64,000 bases of DNA, from NCBI RefSeq assembly GCF_041206865.1, contig NZ_JBGEDP010000001.1, positions 3,100,001 to 3,164,000 of the forward strand, read 5' to 3'. Position numbers and translations under genes: made by a program. A model generated the notes under the pieces. That model saw only the letters and a list, made by a program, of their open reading frames with translations. It was not told the origin of the DNA and searched no databases. The stretch's first letter is position 1, and every line of letters begins with the position of its first letter. This DNA comes from Mycobacterium sp. HUMS_12744610. Lineage in GTDB: Bacteria > Actinomycetota > Actinomycetes > Mycobacteriales > Mycobacteriaceae. Of the stretch, positions 1 to 8,206 are shown piece after piece.

Positions 1-459
1 GCCGCCACGGCCGTAGCCTCGGCCGCCGTCATCGGTGGGTTGGCGAGCCGCCCGGCCGCATCGCCGTGGTATCGATCGCTGCGCAAACCGCCGTATCAGC
101 CCCCACCCCAAGCCTTTCCGATCGTGTGGCCGGTGCTCTACGCGGACATCGCGGTGGTCTCCTCCAACACACTCGACGAGCTGGAGCGCCGCGGACGAAA
201 GCCGGAACACCGCCAGTACGTCATGGCACTCGCGGTCAACCTGGCATTGAACGCCGGCTGGTCGTGGCTGTTCTTCCAGCGCCGCCGGCTGGGCCTTTCC
301 GCGGTCGCCGCGGGGGTGCTCACCGCCAGCAGCGCCGACCTGGCGCGCCGGGCGATGGACGCGCAGGGCGGGCGCGCCGCTCCGCTGCTCCTGTACCCGT
401 TGTGGTGCGCGTTCGCGACGGCACTGACCGCGCACGTGTGGTTTCTCAATCGACGCTGA
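1..459 (+). CDS. TspO/MBR-family membrane protein (5' end outside window)
   Basis: The reading frame is open from base 1, so the gene starts upstream of the window; 152 residues are visible. The family signature W-Y-x-x-L-x-K-P-P-Y-x-P-P is followed by F-x-x-V-W-x-x-L-Y, as in TspO/peripheral benzodiazepine receptor proteins, which bind porphyrins and cholesterol-like ligands in the membrane. Several hydrophobic segments follow (around N-x-x-L-N-x-x-W-S-W-L-F-F). It is followed after 12 bases by a SOUL haem-binding gene, so the pair suggests tetrapyrrole handling. Confidence in the family is good; the ligand is not shown by sequence. Confidence 0.85.
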   Translation, partial: AATAVASAAVIGGLASRPAASPWYRSLRKPPYQPPPQAFPIVWPVLYADIAVVSSNTLDELERRGRKPEHRQYVMALAVNLALNAGWSWLFFQRRRLGLSAVAAGVLTASSADLARRAMDAQGGRAAPLLLYPLWCAFATALTAHVWFLNRR

Positions 460-471
460 GAGAATGACATC

Positions 472-1102
472 GTGATGAAACTGACCAAGCTCGCCGAACA
501 GGTTGCCGAATCGCTGGTCGCGGTCGTCGGAATCCGCGTGGGCACCGAGGAGCCCGGCTATACGCGCCGGGAACTCACCGACACCGTCGAAATCCGGAGC
601 TACGGCCCGCGCATCGCCGCCGAAACCACGGTGCCGGGAGACCAGGAGCGCGCCCGCAACCTCGGCTTCCGCCGGCTCGCGGGCTACATCTTCGGCGGCA
701 ATCGCGGCGGCCAGGCGATTGCGATGACGGCGCCGGTGGGCCAGCATGCAAGCGCGGGCCAACAGATCGCGATGACCGCGCCCGTCGTGCAGTCGGCCGC
801 CGCCGAGCGCGGCTGGGTGATCCGCTTCTTCATGCCGTCGAAGTGGACCATGGAGACCCTGCCCCCCCCCTGATGACGAACAGGTCCGCCTGGTGACCGT
901 GCCGCCGCAGACGGTGGCAGTGCTGAAATTCAGCGGCGACCGGAGCCCGGCGGCCGTCGCCGCCCGCACCGCCGAGCTCAGGAACGTCCTGCGCAACAAC
1001 GACATCACCCCGATCGGCGGGGCCGATGCGTGGTTCTACGATCCGCCGTGGACGCTGCCGTGCCGGCGCCGCAACGAGGTGGCGATCCCCGTCGAGCCGT
1101 GA
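472..1102 (+). pseudogene. SOUL haem-binding protein, frameshifted at a C9 tract
   Basis: The first 133 residues read as a SOUL-domain protein (tyrosine-rich EEPGY start, repeated Q-x-I-A-M-T-A-P-V segments, then F-F-M-P-S-K-W-T-M-E-T-L-P). The frame then hits TGA at 871-873 directly after nine cytosines (862-870). The rest of the domain (T-V-P-P-Q-T-V-A-V-L-K-F-S-G to I-P-V-E-P) continues in another frame from about 874 to the TGA at 1100-1102. With eight Cs the two halves join as one protein of about 209 residues. Start is GTG 472 or ATG 475. The stop overlaps the next ATG. SOUL proteins bind haem or move it; the break may be a sequencing error, a slippage-switched gene or a true pseudogene. 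Confidence 0.85.
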
Positions 1103-1326
1103 TGGGACGCAACGTCGGCCCCGTCGTGGTGGTGGTCGGGATTCTGGTCGTCGCCACCGGTGTCCTGATCTGGGCGGGCGGCTTATCGTGGTTCGGCCGC
1201 CTTCCTGGCGATGTCCGGATCGAGCGCGGTAACGTGCGCGTCTACATTCCGTGGGTGTCGATGCTGCTGGTCTCGGTCGTGGCGACGTTGTTGCTCTCGG
1301 TCGTGCGGCACCTGTTCCGCCGTTGA
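1102..1326 (+). CDS. DUF2905 small membrane protein
   Basis: A 74-residue protein with two hydrophobic helices (about residues 6-27 and 46-68) separated by the short polar motif W-F-G-R-L-P-G-D-V-R-I-E-R typical of DUF2905. The ATG at 1102 overlaps the TGA of the SOUL gene (ATGA), so the start is fixed by translational coupling; a longer open frame upstream is not needed. Function of the family is unknown; it is inner-membrane by topology. Confidence 0.85.
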   Translation: MGRNVGPVVVVVGILVVATGVLIWAGGLSWFGRLPGDVRIERGNVRVYIPWVSMLLVSVVATLLLSVVRHLFRR

Positions 1327-1339
1327 GTCGGGAGGTCTG

Positions 1340-2185
1340 ATGAGTCGTCACAAAGACGACGGAGACGGCAAAGTGGACGCCCGGCAGTTGACCGGCGTCT
1401 CGGAAACTGCGCTGCTGACCTTGTACGGCAGGGCCTACCAGGCCGAGCGACCCGACGCGATCCTCGACGACCCGATGGCGATCGAACTCGTCGAGTCCAT
1501 CGACTTCGACTTCGAGAAATTCGGCCGCCGGGGCCAGGAGATGGCGCTGCGGTCGCTGGCGGTGGACCGGTGCGCGACCGAATACCTCACGGCGCGGCCC
1601 CGCGCGACCGTCGTCGCGCTCGCGGAGGGCTTCCAGACCAGCTTCTGGCGCCTCAGCAGCGCGCTGCCCGACGCACCGTTCCGTTGGGTGTCGGTGGACC
1701 TGCCGCCGGTCATCGAGCTGCGGCGGCGCCTGCTGCCGCATTCGGAGCGGATCACCTACTTGGCGCAGTCCGCGCTCGACTACAGCTGGATGGCCGAGAT
1801 CGACGACTCCGACGGCGTTTTCATCACAGCCGAGGGTTTGCTGATGTATTTACAGCCGCACGAGGCGCTGGGCCTGATCGCCGCGTGCGCCAAGCGGTTT
1901 CCCGGTGGTCAGATGTTCTTCGACCTGCCGCCGACCCTTGTTAAAAAGCTCGCGCCGCGGGGGATGCGGTCCACCAAGCGCTACCGCGTGCCGCCGATGC
2001 CGTTCAGCCTTTCGGCGCGTCAACTCTCGAATCTGGCCGGCACCATGCCCGGGATCCGGGCGGTGCACGACCTGCCGATGCCGCGAGGGCGGGGCTTGTT
2101 CTTCGGGATGCTGTTTCCCGCGTTCTGGCAGTGCGCGCCGCTGCGGACGTTCCGCGGCGCCTACACGCTGCTCGAGTTCGGCTGA
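1340..2185 (+). CDS. Class I SAM-dependent methyltransferase, LCM/TcmP type
   Basis: A 281-residue protein starting at ATG 1340 with GGGAGG at 1330-1335 as ribosome-binding site. The layout (L-x-x-R-A-x-E, D-P-x-A-x-x-L near the N-terminus, V-V-A-L-A-E-G-F-Q-T-S-F-W-R-L as the SAM-binding segment, then V-D-L-P and F-I-T-A-E-G-L-L-M-Y-L) is that of leucine-carboxyl/TcmP-like O-methyltransferases, which are numerous in mycobacteria. The usual G-E-G-L in the SAM motif is A-E-G-F here. The substrate cannot be inferred. It converges on the glucanase gene with a gap of one base. Confidence 0.85.
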   Translation: MSRHKDDGDGKVDARQLTGVSETALLTLYGRAYQAERPDAILDDPMAIELVESIDFDFEKFGRRGQEMALRSLAVDRCATEYLTARPRATVVALAEGFQTSFWRLSSALPDAPFRWVSVDLPPVIELRRRLLPHSERITYLAQSALDYSWMAEIDDSDGVFITAEGLLMYLQPHEALGLIAACAKRFPGGQMFFDLPPTLVKKLAPRGMRSTKRYRVPPMPFSLSARQLSNLAGTMPGIRAVHDLPMPRGRGLFFGMLFPAFWQCAPLRTFRGAYTLLEFG

Positions 2186-2186
2186 C

Positions 2187-3008
2187 TCACCACACGCGTA
2201 TCCAGTCGACGAGCATTTCGGCGGGGTAGGTGCCCGGCCCCGGATCGCCGCCGCCGGAGCCGGCGACCGCGAGGTTGAACACCGTGAAGACGGTGTAGCC
2301 GGGCGCGTTGAACGGCCAGTCCGGCAGCGAGTTCGCCGGGACGTCGAAGTAGGGCTGCGCGCCGTCGACGTAGTCCTTCCAGAAGCGGATCCCGGTCTGG
2401 TCCCACTGGGTTCGCCACGTGTGCCACGCGTTGTCCACCGCGATGTTGTGGGTCTTCCACTCGCCGCCATTGGCTTTCGCGTGCACGGTGGTGGCCGAGG
2501 GCCAGTTGCCGTTGCCGTACCATTCCATGACGTCGATCTCGCCTTGGTCCTGGTTGCCCAGCCAGTAGGCGGGCCAGGCGCCCGGCGTCAGGCAGTTCAG
2601 CTTGATGCGCGCTTCCCAGGTGTGCCCGACGCCGCCCCGCCACAGGCTTTGCACCTTGCCGCTGTAGTACGTCGGGCCGTCTTTGGCGGCACGCAGGACG
2701 AGGTTGGACTTGCCGTCGACGTAGACGTTCTGCCGGTTGTCGCGGTACTGGCCGATGTTCTCCGGCCGCTCCCAGTACGTCGGGTCCTTGATGGTTTCGC
2801 GGGCCTGCGCCACCGTCCACTTCGACGCGTCGGGCGGCGAGCCTGCCGGCCCGTCGAATTCGTCCTGGAAGGCGTAGCTCCCGGACTGACCGCTGGGCGC
2901 TGCGGGCAGCGGGGTGCGCTGCGCGCGGGCCTCGGGACCGGGCAAGGCGGCTGCCAGCACGCCGATCCCGGTCGTCAATATCATGCGGCGGCGGTCCATC
3001 TCCGGCAT
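2187..3008 (-). CDS. Secreted GH16 beta-1,3-glucanase-like protein (Rv0315-like)
   Basis: A 273-residue protein with an N-terminal export signal containing arginines (D-R-R-R-M-I-L-T-T-G) followed by a hydrophobic stretch and A-x-A cleavage region, so Tat export is possible. The mature part is a glycoside hydrolase family 16 jelly roll with the catalytic signature E157-I-D159-V-M-E162. It ends with V-D-W-I-R-V-W as in laminarinases. It resembles M. tuberculosis Rv0315 as I remember it. ATG 3008 (MPEMDRRR) is preferred over the longer frame because the extension is not signal-like; ATG 2999 is the alternative. Family activity is hydrolysis of beta-1,3-glucans; the mycobacterial substrate is not settled. 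Confidence 0.88.
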   Translation of the reverse strand: MPEMDRRRMILTTGIGVLAAALPGPEARAQRTPLPAAPSGQSGSYAFQDEFDGPAGSPPDASKWTVAQARETIKDPTYWERPENIGQYRDNRQNVYVDGKSNLVLRAAKDGPTYYSGKVQSLWRGGVGHTWEARIKLNCLTPGAWPAYWLGNQDQGEIDVMEWYGNGNWPSATTVHAKANGGEWKTHNIAVDNAWHTWRTQWDQTGIRFWKDYVDGAQPYFDVPANSLPDWPFNAPGYTVFTVFNLAVAGSGGGDPGPGTYPAEMLVDWIRVW

Positions 3009-3304
3009 AAGCAAGGGACGATAGCAGCCCGATACCAGCCGGGGCCCGGTCGAAGCCGGGCGAAATCGCACCGCCCGACCCGCGAATCGTGTCGGTGGTC
3101 ACCATTACCCTCCTGATTCGTGGCCGGCCCGAGAACCGGCGGCGACAGGGAGCGGCTGAGCATTGCGGCATTTTCATGGCAAATTCTCATCTCTCGGGGT
3201 GGTTTGGTCTCAGGATTGGTCGGGCATCCTGAAATCACGAACCAATAACCACACCTGTCCCACGGCGCGGCCGAATCGCAATGCTTCGGAAGGAGTTGAC
3301 AATC

Positions 3305-3508
3305 GTGGCGAATACTTCAGAGGCGACGGTCATTCGTCTTGACTCCCACCCAGTGTGGCTTGCGGCTCAACGACGTGCGCGGGAGCGCAGCGAGGCTATG
3401 CTGCGCCATCCGTCAGCCAGGGCCCGACGACGACGCGGCCCGTCCACCGGCGGTGCGGCCGGCCTCCGCGCTTTCGGGAGCTATTCAAGCTCTGATACAC
3501 CGGCCTGA
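3305..3508 (+). CDS. Small hypothetical protein (67 aa)
   Basis: GTG 3305 has a strong ribosome-binding site AAGGAG at 3290-3295, nine bases upstream. The product (V-A-N-T-S-E-A-T-V-I-R-L-D-S-H-P-V-W-L) is hydrophilic with an arginine-rich middle and no signal or membrane segment. I do not recognise a family. The good Shine-Dalgarno and codon usage support a real small gene; the C-terminal half is low complexity. It stands alone between the glucanase promoter region and the IS element. Confidence 0.5.
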   Translation: MANTSEATVIRLDSHPVWLAAQRRARERSEAMLRHPSARARRRRGPSTGGAAGLRAFGSYSSSDTPA

Positions 3509-3662
3509 ACTCTGTCCGCAATCACCCTGAGCAAAGACGGTTGATCAAAGACATATACATGGCAGTCGGTCGCCGGAAAGCGCGGCCGCTAACTGGCTGG
3601 CGCGGTGTTTACCGCCATTTCCAGTGACCGACGGTGGTAACGGATCGGCCTCGGCGGAGCCG

Positions 3663-3666
3663 CCCG
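3663..3666. repeat. Target site duplication CCCG, left copy (IS1380 element)
   Basis: CCCG directly abuts the left terminal repeat at 3667 and is repeated at 5364-5367 directly after the right terminal repeat. Four bases alone are weak evidence, but the position at both predicted ends supports the boundaries. Confidence 0.7.
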
Positions 3667-3844
3667 CCTCAGAATTTCACGGTGGCCCGGGTTCTGCTGT
3701 GGCGGTCTGCGGGGCGGCAGCTTTGTCGAGGTTTTGAGGCTGGGGGTAGGCGGCGGCGCCGCGTGTCGTGCGGTGACGCCGGGTCCTTTATCCCGGGGGT
3801 GGTTACTCCTTTCTTGGGGTCGAGAGGGCATAGGGGCCTGTGGG

Positions 3845-5245
3845 TCAGGGTATGGCGCGGACCCTGTTGAGGGCGTCGGCGAATTCTTGTGCCCAGGGCC
3901 AGGTTTGGGGGATCCGCAGGATCAGGTAGCGGGATCGTTTGATCAGCCGGGCCGCGGCGTGCAGCAGCCGGTAGCGCAGGGTGGCGGGTTCGGCTTTGGC
4001 CAGTGGGCCGTCCAGGAGTAGCAGTCGCATCCAGCACAGCAGGTCGATGGCGATCGCGACGGCGGTGACCCAAGCGGTGTTGATGGCGAACGAGTGTGAG
4101 GGCCAGCGGGCCAGGCCGGTGTCTTTGCCGGTGCGGATGAAGCCCTCCACCCGGGCGTGGACGCGGTGGCGGGCTTCCAGTCGCTGGGGTTGTCCACCGG
4201 CAGTCGAGGTGGCGAGGACCTGGTAGCGGTAGCCGGCCAGCTGCTCGAACAATGACAACTGGGTGCCGTGTTCGATTTCTTCGCGCCGCACCAGGATGCG
4301 CATGCCGGCCGGCCAGCCGACCAGCCGATCCCCTCCGGTGCTGTGGCGCAGCAGCCCGGTCAACTCGGCGACCTGGGCGTCGTCACGGGCCGCTCCGGTG
4401 GCATCCAGTGCGGCTTGCCATCCCGCATCGGGCATCTGGCCGATCGCGACCCGGACCCGCTCATCGAGGTCGAATCCGACCGAGTAGCCCACTGACATCC
4501 CCGGCCGGGCATTGAGTTTCTCCAGGTGTTCGACGACGGCGTGGCTTGAACCCGCGCCGTCGATGGTGACCAGCAACTTGCGGCGCCACTTGGCCGGGAT
4601 CGCCGCGATCGCGGCGTCGATGATCGCGATATGATCGGCCGCGGTGTTCGAGCCGGCGTTGCCTGCACGGGCGATCACCGCCAGCAGTTCGCCGGTGTTG
4701 TCACACCACGCCAACAGCGGGTGGAAGCCAAACCCGCCTTTGAAATTGCCTGCGGCGTGCTGCTTATCGCTGTGCGACTGAATCAGCGACGCGTCGATGC
4801 GGATCACGATCGTGTCCCCGAGGTCCCCATAGCAGGTCTGCGAAGCCGGGATCGCACCGTGGCGGGCCTCGATCGCCTCCCACACCCGAGAGCGGACCTT
4901 GTTGCGCACGGCCGTGACCTCGGTGATGCTCTGCTCGTCGATCTCGCCCAGGGACCGCCACATCGTCGGAACCGACGCCACCGCCTGAAACAACCGGTGC
5001 TGATCGCGCAGCACCGCGGTGCCGGCCAGGTTCTGCGCGCCGCCGGCGATCGATACCGCCACATCGCGCAACACCGCGCCTCGGTCGTGGGTGACTTCTG
5101 GGCGCGACAGCACCGACGACAAACCGCTGGTCAAACCCAGATTGTCGGCCAGCAACCGGGGTATCACGTTACCGGCGTGCCCGACCACGTCGTCGCCACG
5201 GACCTCAACTCGGACATTCTTCGACCAATCCGTAGTAGCCTGCAT
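3845..5245 (-). CDS. IS1380-family DDE transposase
   Basis: A 466-residue transposase starting at ATG 5245. It has the IS1380 layout: an N-terminal region, then the DDE core with V-I-R-I-D-A-S-L-I, V-T-I-D-G-A-G-S-S and a long insertion before the R-Y-Q-V-L-A-T segment, and a basic C-terminus. The frame is intact with no internal stop, so the element may still be active. The 3' end leaves about 180 bases of non-coding DNA before the left inverted repeat. Confidence 0.93.
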   Translation of the reverse strand: MQATTDWSKNVRVEVRGDDVVGHAGNVIPRLLADNLGLTSGLSSVLSRPEVTHDRGAVLRDVAVSIAGGAQNLAGTAVLRDQHRLFQAVASVPTMWRSLGEIDEQSITEVTAVRNKVRSRVWEAIEARHGAIPASQTCYGDLGDTIVIRIDASLIQSHSDKQHAAGNFKGGFGFHPLLAWCDNTGELLAVIARAGNAGSNTAADHIAIIDAAIAAIPAKWRRKLLVTIDGAGSSHAVVEHLEKLNARPGMSVGYSVGFDLDERVRVAIGQMPDAGWQAALDATGAARDDAQVAELTGLLRHSTGGDRLVGWPAGMRILVRREEIEHGTQLSLFEQLAGYRYQVLATSTAGGQPQRLEARHRVHARVEGFIRTGKDTGLARWPSHSFAINTAWVTAVAIAIDLLCWMRLLLLDGPLAKAEPATLRYRLLHAAARLIKRSRYLILRIPQTWPWAQEFADALNRVRAIP

Positions 5246-5250
5246 CTGAC

Positions 5251-5315
5251 AGGTGCACTCCCATCCTGGATAACCGAGCCTCGAATACTCCGATTATCCT
5301 TGCGGCAGTGCACCT
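5251..5315. promoter_or_regulatory. Inverted repeat upstream of the IS1380 transposase
   Basis: AGGTGCACT (5251-5259) and its exact inverted copy AGTGCACCT (5307-5315) flank the 47 bases just upstream of the transposase ATG. Inside the arms, GGATAA and TTATCC form a second, slightly offset inverted pair. The position suggests an operator or a structured leader controlling transposase expression; the role is inferred. Confidence 0.5.
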
Positions 5316-5363
5316 TTCACGTTAACGACACCCCTGAGCTCCACATTCGATGAAAAATCCAGG

Positions 5364-5367
5364 CCCG
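5364..5367. repeat. Target site duplication CCCG, right copy (IS1380 element)
   Basis: Second copy of the 4-bp duplication, adjoining the right terminal repeat that ends at 5363. Confidence 0.7.
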
Positions 5368-5482
5368 CGGGGCCTCTGACTCCGCTTCGTTGTGAAGCCT
5401 GTGCGGCGACACCGCCAAAACCGTCAGTTCACACAGGCCGCCTCGCCGCGATTGGCCACGCCCCCGAACAACGCCCATCCGA

Positions 5483-5500
5483 TAGGGGCGTTCGGCCCTA
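5483..5500 (+). promoter_or_regulatory. Candidate DevR/DosR-type palindrome upstream of the P-type ATPase
   Basis: TAGGGGCGTTCGGCCCTA is an imperfect dyad that fits the DosR box pattern GGGnCnTTnGnCCC at most defining positions, though the A and T of GGGAC and GTCCC are replaced by G. It ends 37 bases before ATG 5537. DosR control of the related pump gene ctpF in M. tuberculosis makes this plausible; binding is not shown. Confidence 0.4.
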
Positions 5501-5536
5501 CCCGGTTCACGGCCGGAATGCGACGGTGAACCCGAC

Positions 5537-8023
5537 ATGCAGGAGCCCCGAGGGGAGACGGGTTTGGCCGAGACCACCGAAAAGCTGACCGAGTTGCCGT
5601 TACCGCAGCTGCTGACCGCACTGGACAGCTCCGCAGCGGGATTGACGACAGCCCAGGCCCGGCAAAGGCTGGAACGGTACGGGCCCAACGAGATCGCCGA
5701 ACGGCATCGCGATCCGGTGCTGGAGTTCCTGGGGTACTTCTGGGCGCCGATCCCCTGGATGATCGAGGTCGCGCTGGCGTTGTCGGTGGCCGCCCAGCAC
5801 TGGACCGACGCCGCGATCATCGGCGTGCTGCTGGCGATGAACGGGCTGGTGGCCTACTTCGAGGAACACCAGGCCGCCAACGCGATCGCCGCGCTCAAAC
5901 AGCGTCTGGCCTCCTCGGCCCGGGTGTTGCGCGACGGCACGTGGGTAACGGTGGCCGTGCGCGAGTTGGCGCCCGGCGACGTCGTGCGAGTGCGCCTGGG
6001 CGACGTGTTGCCCGCCGACCTACGGATTCTCGACGACGTCGCCCTCGAGGTGGACCAGTCGGCGCTGACCGGCGAATCGCTCGCCGTGACCCGCGGGCAG
6101 GGCGAAGCCCTGTTCTCTGGTTCGGTGGTGGTGCGCGGCGAGGCCGACGCGCTGGTGTGCGCCACCGGGACCGCGTCCTACATGGGCAAGACCACCGCGC
6201 TGGTCGAGAGCGCGGGCACGGTGAGTCACTTCCAGCGTGCGGTGCTGCGCATCGCCAACTACCTGATCGTGATCGCGCTTGTCCTGGTCACCCTGACGGT
6301 CGTGGTGTCGCTGATCCGGCACAATCCCGTGCTAGAGACGCTCGAGTTCGCGCTGGTGGTCACGATCGCCTCGATCCCGGTGGCACTGCCGGCGGTGCTG
6401 TCGGTGACCATGGCCATCGGCGCCCGGCAGCTGGCGCGCCACGAGGCCGTGGTCAGTCACCTGCCCGCGGTCGAGGAACTCGGCGGCATCGACCTGTTGT
6501 GCTCGGACAAGACCGGCACCTTGACCCAGAACCGCCTCGCGCTCGCCGCCCGCTGGACCGCCACGGCCGTCAGCGACGACGAACTGCTCACCGCGGCGGC
6601 GCTGGCCTCACGCGTGGAGGACAACGACCTCATCGACTTGGCGGTGATCGCCGCCGCGGGCTCACCGCCGTCGGGGCGGGTGGACAAGTTCGTTCCGTTC
6701 GACCCGGTCAGCAAACGCACCGAAGCGACGGTGCACGACCCCGACGGCCGTGTCTTCCGGGTCAGCAAGGGTGCGCCGCAGGTCATCGCCGCATTGTGCG
6801 ACGGCGACGGTGCGGTCACCGAGGTCGACGGCGTGGTCGAACGGTTCGCCGCGCACGGGTATCGGTCCCTCGGGGTGGCCCGGACCGATGGCGAAGGCTC
6901 CTGGCGGCTGATGGGTGTGCTGGCGCTGGCCGACCCGCCCCGCGACGACTCCGCGGCCACCATCAGCGCCGCCGAGGAGCTCGGCATCGACGTCAAGATG
7001 GTCACCGGCGACCAGGTCGCCATCGGCCGCGAGATCGCCCGGCAGGTCGGCCTGGGGCAGAACATTCTCGACGCCGCCGTCCTGGACAGCGCCGCCGACG
7101 ACGACGACCTGGGTGCCCGGGTGGAAACGACCGACGGGTTCGCGCAGGTGTTTCCCGAGCACAAGTACCGCATCGTCAAGCTGTTGCAGGCTCGCGGGCA
7201 CATCGTCGGGATGACCGGCGACGGCGTCAACGACGCCCCCGCGCTCAAACAGGCCGACGCCGGCATCGCGGTGTCCGGCGCCACCGACGCCGCGCGCGCG
7301 GCCGCTGACGTGGTTCTGCTGGCGCCCGGGTTGTCGGTCATCGTGCACGCGATCGGGGTGGCCCGGGAGATCTTCGCCCGCCTCACCAGCTATGCCACCT
7401 ATCGCATCGCCGAGACCATCCGGGTGCTGTTGCTGATCACCCTGGCCGTGGTGTTCATGAACTTCTTCCCGGTCACCGCCGCGATGATCGTGTTCCTGGC
7501 GCTGCTCAACGACGGCGCCATCCTGTCCATCGCCTACGATCGCGTGCGCGGCTCAGCCAAACCCGTCAAGTGGGACATGCGCACCGTGTTGACCATCGCC
7601 ACCGTGCTCGGTGTGATCGGCGTCGTCGCGACGTTCACGCTTTTCTTCCTCGCCGACAAGGTCTTTCACCTCGACCGCGACTTCATCCGCACGATGATCT
7701 ACCTGAAGTTGTCGGTCGCCGGCCAGCTCACCATCTTCCTCACCCGCAGCCGAGGCCCCTTCTGGTCCGGACCCGCACCCGCACCGTTGCTGCTGGGCGC
7801 CGTCCTCACCGCTCAGACCATCGCGACGCTGATCTCGGTCTACGGGGTGGCGATGACGCCGCTCGGGTGGCGCTGGGCCGGGCTGGTCTGGGCCTACGCG
7901 TTGGTGTGGTTCCTGTTCAACGACCGGCTCAAGCTGGCCGCCTACTGGTGGCTCGACCACCACCCGCGCCGCGAGCAGCCACAAAAGCAGCGCGCCAACA
8001 TGTTTCGGCGTCACCCGGCCTGA
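5537..8023 (+). CDS. P-type ATPase, plasma-membrane H+-ATPase-like (P3A)
   Basis: An 828-residue P-type ATPase. Motifs in order are the A-domain T178-G-E-S, the M4 motif I-P-V-A-L-P-A-V (proton-pump type rather than the Cys-Pro-Cys of heavy-metal pumps), the phosphorylation site D324-K-T-G-T, and T560-G-D-G-V-N-D-A-P-A, with about ten membrane helices. It most resembles PMA1-type proton-exporting ATPases; a divalent-cation pump is the alternative. ATG 5537 is used here, but TTG 5564 has a better ribosome-binding site (AGGGGAG at 5551-5557) and may be the true start. A DosR-like dyad lies upstream. Confidence 0.88.
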   Translation: MQEPRGETGLAETTEKLTELPLPQLLTALDSSAAGLTTAQARQRLERYGPNEIAERHRDPVLEFLGYFWAPIPWMIEVALALSVAAQHWTDAAIIGVLLAMNGLVAYFEEHQAANAIAALKQRLASSARVLRDGTWVTVAVRELAPGDVVRVRLGDVLPADLRILDDVALEVDQSALTGESLAVTRGQGEALFSGSVVVRGEADALVCATGTASYMGKTTALVESAGTVSHFQRAVLRIANYLIVIALVLVTLTVVVSLIRHNPVLETLEFALVVTIASIPVALPAVLSVTMAIGARQLARHEAVVSHLPAVEELGGIDLLCSDKTGTLTQNRLALAARWTATAVSDDELLTAAALASRVEDNDLIDLAVIAAAGSPPSGRVDKFVPFDPVSKRTEATVHDPDGRVFRVSKGAPQVIAALCDGDGAVTEVDGVVERFAAHGYRSLGVARTDGEGSWRLMGVLALADPPRDDSAATISAAEELGIDVKMVTGDQVAIGREIARQVGLGQNILDAAVLDSAADDDDLGARVETTDGFAQVFPEHKYRIVKLLQARGHIVGMTGDGVNDAPALKQADAGIAVSGATDAARAAADVVLLAPGLSVIVHAIGVAREIFARLTSYATYRIAETIRVLLLITLAVVFMNFFPVTAAMIVFLALLNDGAILSIAYDRVRGSAKPVKWDMRTVLTIATVLGVIGVVATFTLFFLADKVFHLDRDFIRTMIYLKLSVAGQLTIFLTRSRGPFWSGPAPAPLLLGAVLTAQTIATLISVYGVAMTPLGWRWAGLVWAYALVWFLFNDRLKLAAYWWLDHHPRREQPQKQRANMFRRHPA

Positions 8024-8090
8024 GCCCCGCCGGACGGCCGCGGATGGGCACGGACCCTGCCGTCGGGCACCCGGCCAGACCGCGGGGCGC

Positions 8091-8104
8091 GGGACTTTGG
8101 TCCC
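8091..8104 (+). promoter_or_regulatory. Candidate DevR/DosR box
   Basis: GGGACTTTGGTCCC is a near-perfect match to the core of the mycobacterial DosR/DevR box (GGGACT-n-n-n-GTCCC type dyad). It sits 103 bases before the GTG start of the glgB remnant and 68 bases after the ATPase stop. It is the best DosR-like site in the window; it may once have driven glgB. Confidence 0.6.
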
Positions 8105-8206
8105 TGTTTCCGGGTCGCGTCGGCCGCCAGGAGGCAAGGCGAGACGGAATTTGACGTTTGGCGCTCGGGTCAAGCCACCGTGGGTGTCGGTCGAGGAGGA
8201 ACGGTC

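Larger units (their letters stand above)
3667..5363 (-). mobile_element. IS1380-family insertion sequence, complete
   Basis: A 1,697-bp element. Left end CCTCAGAATTTCAC (3667-3680) and right end, read inward on the minus strand, CCTGGATTTTTCAT (5350-5363) are imperfect inverted repeats (8 of 14 match) that resemble IS1380/ISEcp1-type ends starting CCT. The flanks carry a 4-bp direct repeat CCCG at 3663-3666 and 5364-5367, the target duplication size of this family. One transposase gene fills most of it. The element lies between a small gene and the ATPase gene and breaks no recognisable coding sequence. Confidence 0.85.

Noticed and set aside
830..1741. Long minus-strand open frame opposite SOUL, DUF2905 and the methyltransferase
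   Set aside because: It is an antisense shadow produced by high G+C; the product is Arg-rich and has no domain, and the plus-strand genes are well supported.
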